Assembly: GCA_038496445.1 (NCBI GenBank)
Contig: JALMLS010000081.1
Coordinates: forward strand, 142,214-206,213
Direction of reading: 5' to 3'
DNA: 64,000 nt
Source of the DNA: Trichosphaerium sp. ATCC 40318
Taxonomy: Eukaryota; Discosea; Flabellinia; Trichosidae
In this document: positions 25,201-36,069 of the stretch, in pieces
Numbering within the stretch: position 1 is the first letter of the stretch
Layout: each line of letters begins with the position of its first letter
Made by a program: the position numbers and the translations under genes
The notes under the pieces: model-generated
The model's input: only the letters and a program-made list of their open reading frames with translations
Told to the model about the DNA's origin: nothing
The model's database searches: none

Positions 25201-25851
25201 TAGATGCCATAAGATTGCATCTTGTAAAATGGTAGTTACTAGAGGTGCTGTGCGGATGAGATGCAACCGGTATCTGGAGGTGAAGGACAATTTTTAGAAA
25301 AACATGAAAGACCACTTTGAGAGGATTATACGCTTCTCTTTGGAGACGTACTTGTACCGAATGACGTATGGGGATAGTTTTGCTTCGTTTTTAAGCATTT
25401 TATCGCCCAGAACCTCATCTGTTGACGTTGATTGGAGAACTGTATCCAGTCCTGCGGACATCCACGCTTCTAGAGCCTCCCATGATAGATGAATGCCTAA
25501 AGGAATGATTAAACAACATGACACGTAGGTTTCTAATTGGTTTAGGCGTTACATGCTGAAACGTGTTAAAAACAAGCGCACCCGTGTTACCATCGCCTCT
25601 AAAGCCTATTGGTACAATATTTACATGGACAGGAATAGTAATCTCGTTCATTGGACTAAAGTTCAACATAGATGCGAGAGACGCTATAATGTTATGATGG
25701 GGTGGCGAAATAGAGATGTACCTTGTTCGTTAAACGTAAACTGCTCTACTTTGTTTTAATAACCATAAAACAGATGATTGGGCGTACTGAAATCGGTTGC
25801 AGTGCATAATGCGCAAAAGCAACAGAAGAACACCAATATTAGATTTGACAT
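22231..25851 (-). CDS. Large type I membrane protein with a DLTAGPFEWG motif
   Basis: The start ATG is at 25849-25851 and the stop TAA at 22231-22233, with about a dozen exons. It begins with a signal peptide (LILVFFCCFCALCTA). A long lumenal or extracellular region follows: MNEITIPVHVNIVPIGFRGD; LLESLVDDLGLTKSYTIFVL; the motif FIDLTAGPFEWGTTVS; CTDES...CALIKGEQER; and a long helical middle. It ends with one membrane helix (GWVLPIFFVIDLTIILFCTL) and a short basic cytosolic tail (RRINYEDKIKVN). From memory, the DLTAGPFEWG motif recalls a conserved, uncharacterised plant and protist membrane-protein family. I cannot confirm this. Location is probably the ER or secretory pathway. Function unknown. 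Confidence 0.6.
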
Positions 25852-26246
25852 GGCACTTTTGATTGCATATGCCGTACTGTGCGTATCTTACACTGACCGG
25901 GAGTAATAAATGTAGTTAAGGCTACGTTCACTTGACATAACGGTATAACCACTCTAATCGATTATGAGACGATAACAACGGCGTTTCAATGACATTGAAA
26001 CGTTAATTGACGCTTTCACTGGCAAATGAAGAACCATTTGATAACACGGCCTTACAGCCCTTATTGTAGTATTTCAAACGCTACAATCACTACATACAAA
26101 AACACGGTACACGTGAAATAAAGTCGAGACGTGTTTGGATTATGGATTTGGTTTTTTTTTTTGAATTATTTGTACATACTAAAGAACCCTGAGGACGCCT
26201 TTTTGGGCGTGTTAGTTCTTTTCTTTTTTTCTTTTTTTTGTCCTTA
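25852..26246. other. Spacer between two minus-strand genes
   Basis: This holds the promoter side of the membrane-protein gene and the 3' end of the remodeller gene. It includes a T-rich stretch near 26150 and 26220-26245. No coding signal. Confidence 0.35.
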
Positions 26247-29200
26247 TCAATCATCCAGTAAATCGAGAATGTTAGGTACTTCAACATCACTTTTTTCAGT
26301 AGTAGTGTCAGGTGCGATAGCGACATTGCTAGATTTGTTGATAGCATCAGGAGATTGTTGTTTAGGTTTTTCATTTTGTTGATCGTCAACACTCACTGAT
26401 GGAGGTGTATCGCTATTATTTTCTTCAGCGTCCTCAACAACATCTTCATTATCATCATTATCTTCTTCACCAGCATCATTATCACCATCAGGTTTCTTTG
26501 TTGAGTCGCCAGTAAACACATTTGTGAGAACCTTGTCAACATCTTTTTCTTGCTTTTCAACTGGTACATCAGGGACAAAATTGGTGTATTCTCCTTCCTA
26601 CAAGATGACACAAAATTAGTACACAACAACAAATACAAAAGACATGACAAGAAGAATTTTATCAATAGTTCCTAGAACTTTCATCCGTACCTCTAACAAC
26701 AAGTCGTTTAATTTTTTCTTTTCTTGAGCCATCTCGAAGATATGCTCCTCACATGATCCTTCTGTAAGTAACCTGTAAACATATACTTGCTTTGTTTGAC
26801 CTAATCGATGGGCCCTATCCTCAGCTTGTCTATCAACTTGTGGGTTGAACGAAGTGTCATAGAAAATGACAACATCAGCAGTTGCCAAGTTGATTCCAAG
26901 ACCACCAGCACGTGTCGACAACAAGAACGCAAATATGCTCTTATCCTTATTGAACTTATCAATTAGACCCTGACGCTCACCAACAGGTGTTTGTCCATCA
27001 AGACGTTGATAAGGAAAGTCCAAATCCTCAAAGAGGAGCTCAAGGATGTCAAGAAGTCTAAACGAAAACTATTGTCAGAATTTTGGAAACATTGCAGTCA
27101 TTCGTTCGTACCTTGTCATTTGAGAGAATATAAGGACTCTATGTCCTTCACTCTTAAGTTTAGGTAGTAATGCAGCTAATTTTTGGAACTTTCCAGATGA
27201 GTAGAGCATCGTTTCTAAACAAAAAAGTCAAAATCGGTCATCGCTTTTTAGCAAAAAAAAAAAAAGGCAAAGTAAAAGGTTGCCACGTGAGCAATTCAAA
27301 AAATCACAACAATCATATCCATTATAATACCTCGTTTTAACGCAAATTTTTGCATATAGTGAGGAGTACAAAATCGAGCAAGCTCGAAATCGGAGTATCC
27401 TTGAAACTCCTTTGTTAGATCAGCAATAGGATCTTCCGCATATTTTGGGTCGTTTTCTTTTAAGGTTTGTACAATTTTATCGACCATCTCATCAGAGTAG
27501 AACGACCTCACAAGGATAGGATGATTCGATGTCTATAGTTTATAAAAATCAATAAAGCGTGGGTTTGGGGAGGAGGTAAATAGAATCAAATCAAACGTAC
27601 TTTTCTGAGTTGCATGAGAATGTTATTTAAAAATTGGTTGATTGATACTTTCTTAGTATTAACATCAGTAGTGTTCTTCTCCCATACTTGTCGAGAATGC
27701 ATATATAATCTTTTATAAAACTCAGATTGATGATCAGTCATCTTGCACCGAATTACACACTCAATTTTTGGCTTGAGGTTAAGATTGACCTGAGAAAACA
27801 CAAGTCAGCAAAAAAAAATGTCGCAAAGAGGAAAAAGTTGGGTTGACCTGAGATTTTAATCTACGAAGGATGAATGGACTTAAAATCTTCTTCATGCGCT
27901 CCACATATGTATCCTTTGTTGAAGACTTTGCTTTTTTGTTACGTATGTATTCTTTAAATAGTTTTTTAAACTCAGGAACAGAATCAAAGAGCTGTGGCAT
28001 TAAAAATTTAAGAAGATTCCAAAGTTCCTCCAAATTATTTTGAAGTGGTGTTCCTGTAAGTAACAAACGATGCCTATTTAGAATGTAAGTATGAGTCAAT
28101 AACAATAATAAAATACGACAGAATGCAACAAGATACCAAGGGAGGTAAATTTACAAACTGCTGACGATCAAAGAGGAGATACAACAAAAAGTTGATTTTT
28201 TTCTTTTAAAAAGTGGGTTTCTTGGTTTGGTTTTTGTCGTACTGTGAGTTCATCATTGATAGAGCTTGGAAACGTAGTGAGCTCTTGTTTTTAATATTCT
28301 GTGCTTCATCTAGTACTAAAAAGCAGAATTTCATTTTAAGCAAGAAATTCCTGTCAACTTTAGGAAATGACATTTCATAAGTTGTTAAAATTACCTACAA
28401 AACGATTAAAAACCAAAACAAAAAAAAAATAAATTAAGAGCCACGTACATCATAGCGATATGGATGTTTTAGAAGTAACCTTTGATGACTAATACGCTGT
28501 TCTTGAGCACCATGGTATACATGAATTCTTAAATCCGAGCACCAACGTGTCAATTCGTTGTGCCACTGTGCCAGGGCTAGGTAAAAAGTTAGGTCAATTT
28601 CTTTTTTTGTTTGCCTCAAGTCAATTGCTTACTTGATGATGGAACCACTACAAGGTGAGGTGGCTTTTCTCCTTCCATTTTCAGTTTAGCAAAGAGAGAT
28701 ATCGTCTGTACAGTCTTGCCAAGACCCATCTCATCAGCGAGAATACCATTAAGTCCAGCCTTGCTTAAAGTATACATCCAGTTAAGACCCTCAGCCTGAT
28801 ATCCCTTTAGGACCAACATATCTGCCATTATCTCTGGCTTAGTTGTAGAAGTTCCATCAGTATTAAGTGTCTCAGAGACGCGCTCTGAAAGTTCTTCACA
28901 CTTTGTGATGAGACCAGCAATTTTTCTATCTTGCCATTTCTTTGGTGCAGGCTTCTTTTTATCGAGTACGACAACAGGTTCGCTCTCATCAACCTCTTCC
29001 TTGTCATTTGAAGAAGAAGATACCTTCTTTATGACTTGTGTATTACGGCGTATAATTGTACCATTTCTTGTACGTAGGGTTGAAGGAGGAGTTGTTGGCG
29101 TCTCTTTCTAAAAAACAAGTATTTTTAGTTTTCTTGAAATTATTTTGTTTTGATTGAGGTAAAAGCTATTACCTTGACATCTTCCATTGGTGTATCTATT

Positions 29201-30107
29201 GTACCATTATTATCTGTTGTATCATTAACAAGATCAAGAATTTTGCTATTAAGCTTTGGCTTTGGTAGATTTGGGGCAGTTGGTCCTCTTCGTCTAGGTA
29301 CAGTCCTTGATGCTGTTCTGGTACCTCCCCACGATTTATTATAGTGCTTTGGCTTATTCTCTGCTGCTCTTACATCTCCGCGTTGCGCATTAAGGCGGTG
29401 AATAGGTTTAGGTTGAGCTTGAACTTGAGGTTGATAGGATTGGTCATTATCTACTCAATCGTTTAAAAAACGTTGCAATCAAGCACAGAAACAGATGAAA
29501 AAAAAGAAAAAGTGTACCCTGTGCAACCCGGTTAAGAAGAAAATCAATCGCGTCTGCCAAGTTGTTTTGAGAGTCCTTAAGTGCTGCCATAGCCTCTTCG
29601 CCAGCGAAGCCCTAAATATCAACGTGTTAGCGGTGATACGCTTCGAGCTTTGAGTTTTGTTAAAACGCACCATATTTTTCAGTTTTTGCACATTAGCATA
29701 CGAAACAGTGACTTTAACTTCACCACCTTCGTCGTCCGAATCTACAAGCGTAGGATCGATACAAGTGCGCTTAGGTTTTCGTTGTCGTGGTTTTTTCTTT
29801 GTTGCCATCCTACGACGCTTTACAGGGCGCTCAAGTACACTAGAACCTACAGGTCTTTCTCGCTTTACAGCCTAAAAGAAAAAAGTAGTTGTAAGTATCT
29901 TTTCATGAATGAACAACGTTTAAAACGCACCTGAGTAGTTTCTTCTGGTTCAGGCTTAAAAGAAGCGTCTCTGGCCTCTCCATCGCTACTATCCTCTTGC
30001 TCGTTGTCTACGTCATTTAATGACTAATTGAAGAAAAAAAAACAACAAAAAAAAAGAGGCTCGTCATTGTTATGCTTACTCTGTGCATAAGTTTGGTAGG
30101 CTGACAT
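26247..30107 (-). CDS. SMARCAD1: SNF2-family chromatin remodeller of the Fun30/SMARCAD1 type
   Basis: The start is ATG 30105-30107, or 30086-30088, which joins the next exon in phase 0. The N-terminus is acidic and basic. It is followed by a UBA/CUE-like segment ([20 protein letters not shown]) and NLS-like runs. The helicase core has [15 protein letters not shown] (Walker A), [10 protein letters not shown] (motif II), [13 protein letters not shown] (III), [15 protein letters not shown] (V) and [14 protein letters not shown] (VI). The insertion between lobes ([10 protein letters not shown]) matches the TDFELxxLC block typical of SMARCAD1. The tail is long and acidic ([18 protein letters not shown]). 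The Fun30/SMARCAD1 family exchanges histones and supports heterochromatin maintenance and DNA-end resection. There are more than ten short introns. Confidence 0.9.
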
Positions 30108-30285
30108 GATATCCTAATTATTTCTTTAGAATAGGTTATTTGATTACTTAAAAATAAAGAAAGATTAATTTACTAGCGTAAACAAAGCTTATTTTAAGTC
30201 ATCATCGTCCGTTCAACATGTTTTGCACAACGTCAAATTAAAAAAAATTCCCTAAAATAGAGCACGGTATGGTACGTACAAAATC

Positions 30286-30437
30286 GTCTGTAACTGTCTC
30301 CTTAACAACATTCCTACTTCTAAGCTTCGATCTCGTGGTTGGAACAAACTCATCATCATCTGTAGGATGATTACGGACGATGCTACTACCACCCAAATTT
30401 GGCGTAAAAGATGACCTATTTGACCACCTTGTACCCC
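30286..30437 (-). other. Orphan coding-like exon upstream of the remodeller gene
   Basis: It is bounded by an AG acceptor (GATTTTAG, minus strand) and a GTACGT donor. It encodes GTRWSNRSSFTPNLGGSSIV then RNHPTDDDEFVPTTRSKLRS, a polar disordered type of sequence. It could be an N-terminal exon of the SMARCAD1-like gene or a remnant. I found no clean join to either neighbour. Confidence 0.3.
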
Positions 30438-30690
30438 TAAAATCCAATCAAAATTATTTCATACACCACTATTACGGCTTTCTTGTATTATCGAAACATT
30501 GACAAATTGTATTTTTTCAATTTTTTTTTTTTTGTTGTTTTCTTCTTCTGAAAAAAGCTGAAAAAGACAAACAAAGTTGATGGATTTGTTCCCATTTTTT
30601 CTTTATTCCATTACGGAATTTTAAAATAATATTTATACTTAAAGTACCCATTCCCATATCCCAAGCGTGACGGGTTTCCTGATTCAAATA

Positions 30691-31200
30691 TTAGAATTGA
30701 GCAAGTGGAGAATGATTCATTTTTTTCTCACTGTTTCTTGTAGATAGCCATGCCGGTTGGTAGGTATTCGTAGTGTACGATGGTTGCGTCTTTGGAGCGG
30801 ATGGGGTATTATGCCCGTAAAAATCGAAAAACTCTGTAATTAGTTATTTTATAGCACTTCATGGGTGTTTAATCAATATCGCGTACTTCCTAGGCGTGTA
30901 TTTCCAGGAGTAACTTTTTTCTTGCGGCCGCGCGGTGAATCTACTATAAAGCCCGTGTCTCCGTAGCTATTTGACTTTTTAGCGTAATTGACGATCATAG
31001 AACGCACTCAAGCTCTTCCTCAGAAACATCGTCTTCTTCAGGTTCTAATTCGTCGTCTTCATCAATTTCAAAATCGGACTCCCTCGCCTCGTCTTCCTGA
31101 ATGCAGTAAGAAGCGATTATTCGCAGAACTGCTGTAAACTGCTTTGGTGTGCCTCAATAAAGTCAGGATCTTCAAAAACGTCATCTTCCTCGCTTTGCAT
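30691..31200 (-). CDS. Small acidic-then-basic nuclear-type protein
   Basis: The start ATG is at 31198-31200 and the stop TAA at 30691-30693. The proposed introns have phase-compatible GT/AG sites: GTTTTTG...CAG, GTTTCT...AAAAAG and GTACGCG...ACAG. The product has a strongly acidic start (ESDFEIDEDDELEPEEDD), then DTGFIVDSPRGRKKKVTP, FFDFYGHNTPSAPKTQ and a Ser/Asn-rich end. The SDFxIDE stretch resembles the acidic N-terminus of YL1/VPS72 histone-variant factors. The YL1 C-terminal domain is absent, so this is only a resemblance. An NLS-like PRGRKKK is present. It shares an 85-bp divergent spacer with DBR1. Confidence 0.45.
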
Positions 31201-31285
31201 CGTTGTTGTAAGTAGACAGAATAATATAGCGCCAAATTGCCGCGCTTAAATAAAATTAGCCTAAGCTTATGCTACGGAATCTGCA

Positions 31286-33132
31286 ATGGAGGCAGTGACG
31301 GAAGAACAACCTGTACAACAGACCCCAGTTACACAAGAGAATGAAACAGCTGATAATGACACCAAAGTACAAGTTTTTACAGATGAAGTGTCTAAAGTTA
31401 CTGTACGAAGCCTTTACGTAGTTTTGGACTAATAAATGTGCAGATAGCTGTTGAAGGTTGCTGTCATGGAGAACTAGACGCTATTTACAATACAGGTATG
31501 CCACGGCGCATTTTCGTACGTACTAAACCAGCGCTGTGAAGGAAATTGAAGAAAAACATGACAAAAATATTGATTTAGTTCTACTATGCGGGGATGTACA
31601 GGTACTACGATTATATACGTTCACACCAATCCTCCACTCTAACAAAAATCGAGGCTGCGAGAAATCAGGCAGACATGGCTTCGATGGCAATGCCTCCAAC
31701 CTACCGAACTCTAGGAGACTTTCACCAATACTACAAGTAAGTACAAGCATACCACTCCTTTTTTTTCGTTAACAGCTTTCAAAGTGGCGAAAAAAAAGCT
31801 CCATACCTCACAATAATTATTGGTGGCAATCACGAAGCAGCTTTGTACTTTTGGGAGATGTACGCATGTCTACAAGTGTTACAAAAAGAAATTTTTCAAT
31901 GAACCTTCCTTCAACGTTCTCTTCGTATTCACTCTTTTAAGGCCCTTTGGAGGATGGATTGCACCGAATATTTATTACCTAGGATTCGCTGGTGTAGTAA
32001 ACTACGGTGGATTACGTATTATGGGGCTATCTGGGATCTTCAAACATTACAACTACTTTAAAGGTAATATCTCTTTTTTTTGGTGTACTAGCTGCTTGCT
32101 TTCAAGTCTCTCATGTCTATTTGACACAATAAGACCTTATATTATGTATTCAGGTCATTGGGAAGCTCCTCCTTTCACAGATAATCATTTGGTAAAGAAG
32201 AAATCGTATTACCATATTAAAGAATACCAAATATGGAGAATGTCTCTTCTCACTGGAAATTTCGATGTTGCCCTCTCCCATGACTGGCCTACAGGTGTTT
32301 ATAATCATGGTGATAAACAAACACTTCTTCGTATGAAACCATACTTTCGTCAGGAGGTAGGTGGTGTCTCTTATTTTTGATTTCAAAAAAAAAACCACTA
32401 ACTTTTTTGGATCAAAGGTTTATTCAAATAGACTTGGTAATCCACATGGCAAATACCTTTTAGACAAATTACAACCAAAGTATTGGTTTTCTGCTCATTT
32501 ACATGTTAAATTCGCTGCTGTTTGTCCACATACGCATAACAACAAAGAAACAAAGTTTCTTGCTCTTGATAAGTGCTTGCCTGGTAAACATTTCTTACAG
32601 GTAAAACACGCACTTTTCTATTTTTTTTTTTTTATTGCTGTTGTTGACGTTTTTTTGAGGTTGTTGATGTTGATTGCTCATCTGAAGGAGAAAAAAAATT
32701 AACATATGATCCAGAGTGGCTTGCTATTACTAAAATGACGTGGCGGTTCTGGCCATCAAATCATTGGCAGCTGACTGATGAGATGTAAAATCTTTTTCTT
32801 TTTTTTACCTTTTCTAAATTTCAATATTGTAGGAAGGCTATACTTACTGTTGATGATGAGACACTGTCTTGGGTTAAAAAGGAATTTAACGGAAATTATG
32901 AAATTCCTCTTAATTTTGAAAAGACTGCAAGTTTGGACTCAGAAGAGGTTAAATTGGCGCCAATCACTGACTTTACACAAAATCCTCAAACAATGGCGTT
33001 AATGAAGGTAACAAAATTTTTTTACTTTTGACCTTCTTCTCATTCATAGAAACTAACTGTATTTTCAAGCGGCTTGGTATATTTCCTACACCAATAGAAC
33101 CTGAGGCTAACCCTGAGGAGATTGAATTATGA
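31286..33132 (+). CDS. DBR1: Lariat RNA debranching enzyme
   Basis: The start ATG is at 31286-31288 and the stop TGA at 33130-33132, with about nine short introns. Metallophosphoesterase motifs in order are [87 protein letters not shown] and [13 protein letters not shown], then [12 protein letters not shown]. All metal ligands (Asp, His, Asn-His, His, HLH) appear present. DBR1 hydrolyses the 2'-5' bond of excised intron lariats, which suits this intron-rich genome. The protein has about 40 acidic/polar residues before the usual family start. The C-terminal domain is short, ending [17 protein letters not shown]. Confidence 0.95.
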
Positions 33133-33299
33133 TGTACAACCTCTTTTGTAATAAATCAATTGTTTAACCTTCTAATTGTTGCTCACCAATTCAAAAATGA
33201 ATTAAAAAAAGTGACTACGACTCCAGCTGGTGGTTCAATGCTAGGATAATCACTGTGTATGAGAACTGTTTTTCTCCGCTTTTCCCGCTACCAAGACAG

Positions 33300-33660
33300 G
33301 TGGAACTCACGGAGAGGCTGTAAAACAATGTACTTTGTACGTCACGCGATCGATAGGAGTTATCAAAACGTTTATTTAGTGAGTGTGGTGTCGTGTGTAC
33401 GAGAATAATTCTATTTCATGGCGCAAGGCTTCGAAAGAGTTTTCCAAGCGCCTATCATATTTATTCTACGCAAACAAGAGTATTCACTCGTTGTTTTGAT
33501 TGTCCAGAAGCCATCTATTGAAAATTCGCTTTAATAGCGTTGATGACCTACCATTTGTTATTTTCTACGCTCAAGAACCATGATAGCGTGCCTGTGCATG
33601 GTTTGAAATGTGATGGCCTGTAGATAACTTAGAATAGTAAAGAGTTCCTTTGTGATCTGT
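33300..33660. repeat. Duplicated 3' UTR block, copy 1
   Basis: Most of this stretch recurs at about 55345-55680, in the same relation to a selenoprotein W gene. Long runs are identical, including the SECIS and the 100 bp after it toward the coding region. A few indels and short divergent patches occur, for example at 33345-33358. Confidence 0.85.
33416..33458 (-). promoter_or_regulatory. SECIS element of selenoprotein W gene 1
   Basis: On the minus strand the core reads AUGAUAGGCGCUUGG, then an AAAAC apical bulge, then a mini-stem CUUUCGAAG, then CCUUGCGCCAUGA. GGCGC pairs with GCGCC and GG with CC around a UU/UU mismatch. The 5' UGA and 3' UGA form the expected non-Watson-Crick quartet. Below the core, AGAAUAA (5') pairs with UUAUUCU (3') as helix I. 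The AA bulge followed by a small extra stem is a form II SECIS. It lies about 110 nt after the stop codon, where SBP2-directed selenocysteine insertion requires it. Confidence 0.85.
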
Positions 33661-34007
33661 TACTTCGAACGAACCACCCCTGGGAGTACTGTTAACCCAA
33701 TCAAAACGGACAATAAAGCTAAAATAGTATTCCAGTTACCTATTTTTCCTTCCCAAAATCGTAGCATCGTTTCCTAGAACGTTGAGGTTTGGAATTGCAG
33801 CTCTAAGCTTTTCTGCAAAAGCTGTAAAAAAAAATCTCGTTAATACGCATGTATTGACCTCTAAACGCTATTTCATACCTAGGTACTGCTTTTTGTAACC
33901 TCACATGGTACTAAAACGCGATTGTAAGTATAAACGGCTACACGGAGGTATATTATGGTTTACCAGTATTCTACGTGTATAAATCTTGCTGCTGCTCTTG
34001 CTGCCAT
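33571..34007 (-). CDS. Selenoprotein W-like protein, copy 1 (UGA = Sec)
   Basis: The exons are 33964-34007, 33879-33910, 33740-33821 and 33571-33688, all GT/AG with matching phases. The protein starts MAARAAARFIHVEYC and continues TMUGYKKQYLAFAEKLRAA, where U is an in-frame TGA at 33901-33903. It then has DATILGRKN, FEVTDHKGTLYYSK and STGHHISNHAQARYHGS. The N-terminal strand, the CxxU redox motif, the following helix and the FEVxxxxGxLxxSK hairpin are the thioredoxin-like Rdx/SelW fold. SelW proteins are small glutathione- and 14-3-3-linked redox proteins. Reading TGA as stop would leave a useless 18-residue peptide. The true terminator is also TGA (33571-33573), with TAG two codons later. 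Confidence 0.88.
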
Positions 34008-34147
34008 TCTCAATTAGTGATTAAATAATGCTGTCTGGTCGCTAATTTATAGTTACGAATACTTCTGTTGACTTTCCACGGAAGCACCTTTTTTGGAATA
34101 CCCTTCCTAGGAAATGTTGCGCTATTCACGTAAAGTTGCTATTTGAA

Positions 34148-34381
34148 TCACAAGGCATTACTTTGAGTAGAGTCTTTATTGTACATGAGCTTGTAGTCAA
34201 TAACGCCTTGATATTCTAAAAGTGTTTGTACTCCAGATCCAGATATGTGTAATGTCAAACTATCATTATTGCTAAGCGTAATGTATCCACCCGCCATTAA
34301 ACCTGACTCCACAATGTAGATACCATCCAGTTGTTTGAGTATGAGCTCTGGAGATTGAATAAACCATCCCATTTCATCCAT
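34148..34381 (-). CDS. Small hypothetical protein (77 aa)
   Basis: This is an uninterrupted frame from ATG 34379-34381 to TGA 34148-34150, directly upstream of selenoprotein W copy 1 on the same strand. It encodes MDEMGWFIQSPELILKQLDG, YIVESGLMAGGYITLSNND and SLTLHISGSGVQTLLEYQG. The alternating hydrophobic pattern suggests a small beta/alpha domain. No family recognised. It may be one exon of a larger gene. Confidence 0.35.
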   Translation of the reverse strand: MDEMGWFIQSPELILKQLDGIYIVESGLMAGGYITLSNNDSLTLHISGSGVQTLLEYQGVIDYKLMYNKDSTQSNAL

Positions 34382-34799
34382 GCTGGTTGTGTCTTGTATT
34401 CTAAGTCAGTCGACTTCTACTTAACGATTCGGCGTCTGTACGCTTCCTGCGTGCGTAGGAGATCCAAGTTCGGCTATTTGCAGTACAGAAGTGATGAGCG
34501 AAGCAAAGAAGCCGAAAACTGGGCGAGTTTTATTTGTTAACAGGCACCTCAAATGACAAGGACACTATTCGGGTTTGCCAAACGGAAAATTGTTAATGTC
34601 ACGACAAGAAGGTACGAGGTACGAGTTATAAGTTAAGTCTACTTTATTAGTCTAAGTACAAGTGTATTATTGTGACAACATAGTATCCAAAAAGGTGCTA
34701 CGTTTTTTTCAACGAAACAGTGACGGAAAGAAACGGTCCTAATTTCGGTCTTCCGTGGGGCGTCTACAGGAGTCTTTTGTAGTTAGATGAACACTTTTT

Positions 34800-35241
34800 A
34801 TGAGCAACTGTATGAGTAAGCAAGACTGGTTTGGAGGGAAGACAAACGTATCAGTGGCTCTAACGCAACACACGAGTAAGTGTTTATATCTTAGAACATA
34901 CATTTAACAAGTGGTATTTATGAAGGAAAAATGGATCCTCAAAGTCAGTTTTCTCAATAAATTCAGTTTTTAGGATCAGAAAAAGTTTATCCTTTTTTCA
35001 AGGGCTTGCCATCAGTTATCTGTGCTTGGCAGTATCTGGTAATCTAAGGATTGTGAGGTTGGTCAAAGTTCCTCAAACGCCTGGAATTCGTGAGAATTTA
35101 CAGCCATATGACAGTTATTTTGACACTTTCTTTTGTACACATGATAAAACGACAGAACCGGTACAACATACTGAAAGTTGCTGGCCGTCTTTACTTAAAT
35201 GTGTACCACGTGGCTTAATGTCGGTAAGAATTGTGATTTAG
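34800..35241 (+). CDS. Hypothetical protein, three exons
   Basis: The exons 34800-34875, 34974-35038 and 35104-35241 (TAG) join with GTAAGT/TAG and GTAATC/CAG introns and consistent phases. The product begins MSNCMSKQDWFGGKTNVSVA and continues SEKVYPFFKGLPSVICAWQY, YDSYFDTFFCTHDKTTEP and ESCWPSLLKCVPRGLMS. It is soluble-looking and moderately Cys-rich. No domain recognised. Translation might instead splice onward at the GTAAGA after GLMS, so the C-terminus is uncertain. Confidence 0.45.
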
Positions 35242-35480
35242 CCAGTGGCGGAATTCGTTAAGTCATTTTAACAAAATGCTCACTTAATCAGTTTTGATGA
35301 GGTTTAACCGCAATTACCGGGAACGAGAATGCTCGGAAACGGTAGAAACAACGCGTTTATTGCGATTAAGCACATGTTTGCCTTTTTTACCGTGTCACTA
35401 TTTTATTGACACGCAATTACAGCTTGAAAAGCGTTTATTATGTGGTTTGTTACGTAAAAGAAGCTTTCAAACGCTTGTTA

Positions 35481-35861
35481 TCAACGACACGAAAAAATAG
35501 CAAAATTTTCTCGTCGCACAGTGCCGATCCCTGAAGGAGCGGTCCTCATTGGCGAAATAAACGTATCTGGTGAGGGTTTGGAGCTCAAAAGCGCGTGGGC
35601 ACAACTTTTTTTCCAGCGCGAGATACAAAGCATATCTGCGACAAAAGCGCACTTCATAGACCCCGTATCACCAGCGCCCACAAAATTATGAAGACTCGGC
35701 GTTGCTAGCGGGTAGTCAAAGGGCGTAATCTGCAAAATTCCGCTTGCGGAGAAATAATATAACCTCACCCTAATTGTGATTAAGTGTTTAATATTGTAAC
35801 GGACAGTTGTGAAGTATTTGCTAACTAATTTATTATCTTCTATACAAGACTTAGACGTCAT
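35481..35861 (-). CDS. Hypothetical protein, splice structure unclear
   Basis: A 127-codon frame starts at ATG 35859-35861: MTSKSCIEDNKLVSKYFTTV, later TPFDYPLATPSLHNFVGAGD and CISRWKKSCAHALLSSKPSP. An internal GTGAGG...TTGCAG and a GTGGGC...CGCAG could each be introns. The SLHNF start and the C-terminal SGIGTVRRENFAIFS faintly recall proteasome assembly chaperone 4, but not enough to name it. Confidence 0.25.
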   Translation of the reverse strand: MTSKSCIEDNKLVSKYFTTVRYNIKHLITIRVRLYYFSASGILQITPFDYPLATPSLHNFVGAGDTGSMKCAFVADMLCISRWKKSCAHALLSSKPSPDTFISPMRTAPSGIGTVRRENFAIFSCR

Positions 35862-36069
35862 CCAAACGTCATATAATCGCTAGATAGCGATATAATCACG
35901 GAGTCTCTCTGAGCACGTGAATACTCTGATAATTCAATGAATCCAATCCTCGAGACTTCTCGTCTAACATATCGTTACAAATATCACCCAGCTAAACGCA
36001 TTTAATCCCCTTCAAGTTCTCCTTTTACTTTATAACATTTGCTCAACGAAAACTAACTGTGATCATACA

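Noticed and set aside
33571-34007. SelW copy 1 as a pseudogene because of its in-frame TGA
   Set aside because: The TGA is at the expected Sec position, the rest of the frame is intact, a SECIS follows, and the paralogue keeps the same TGA.
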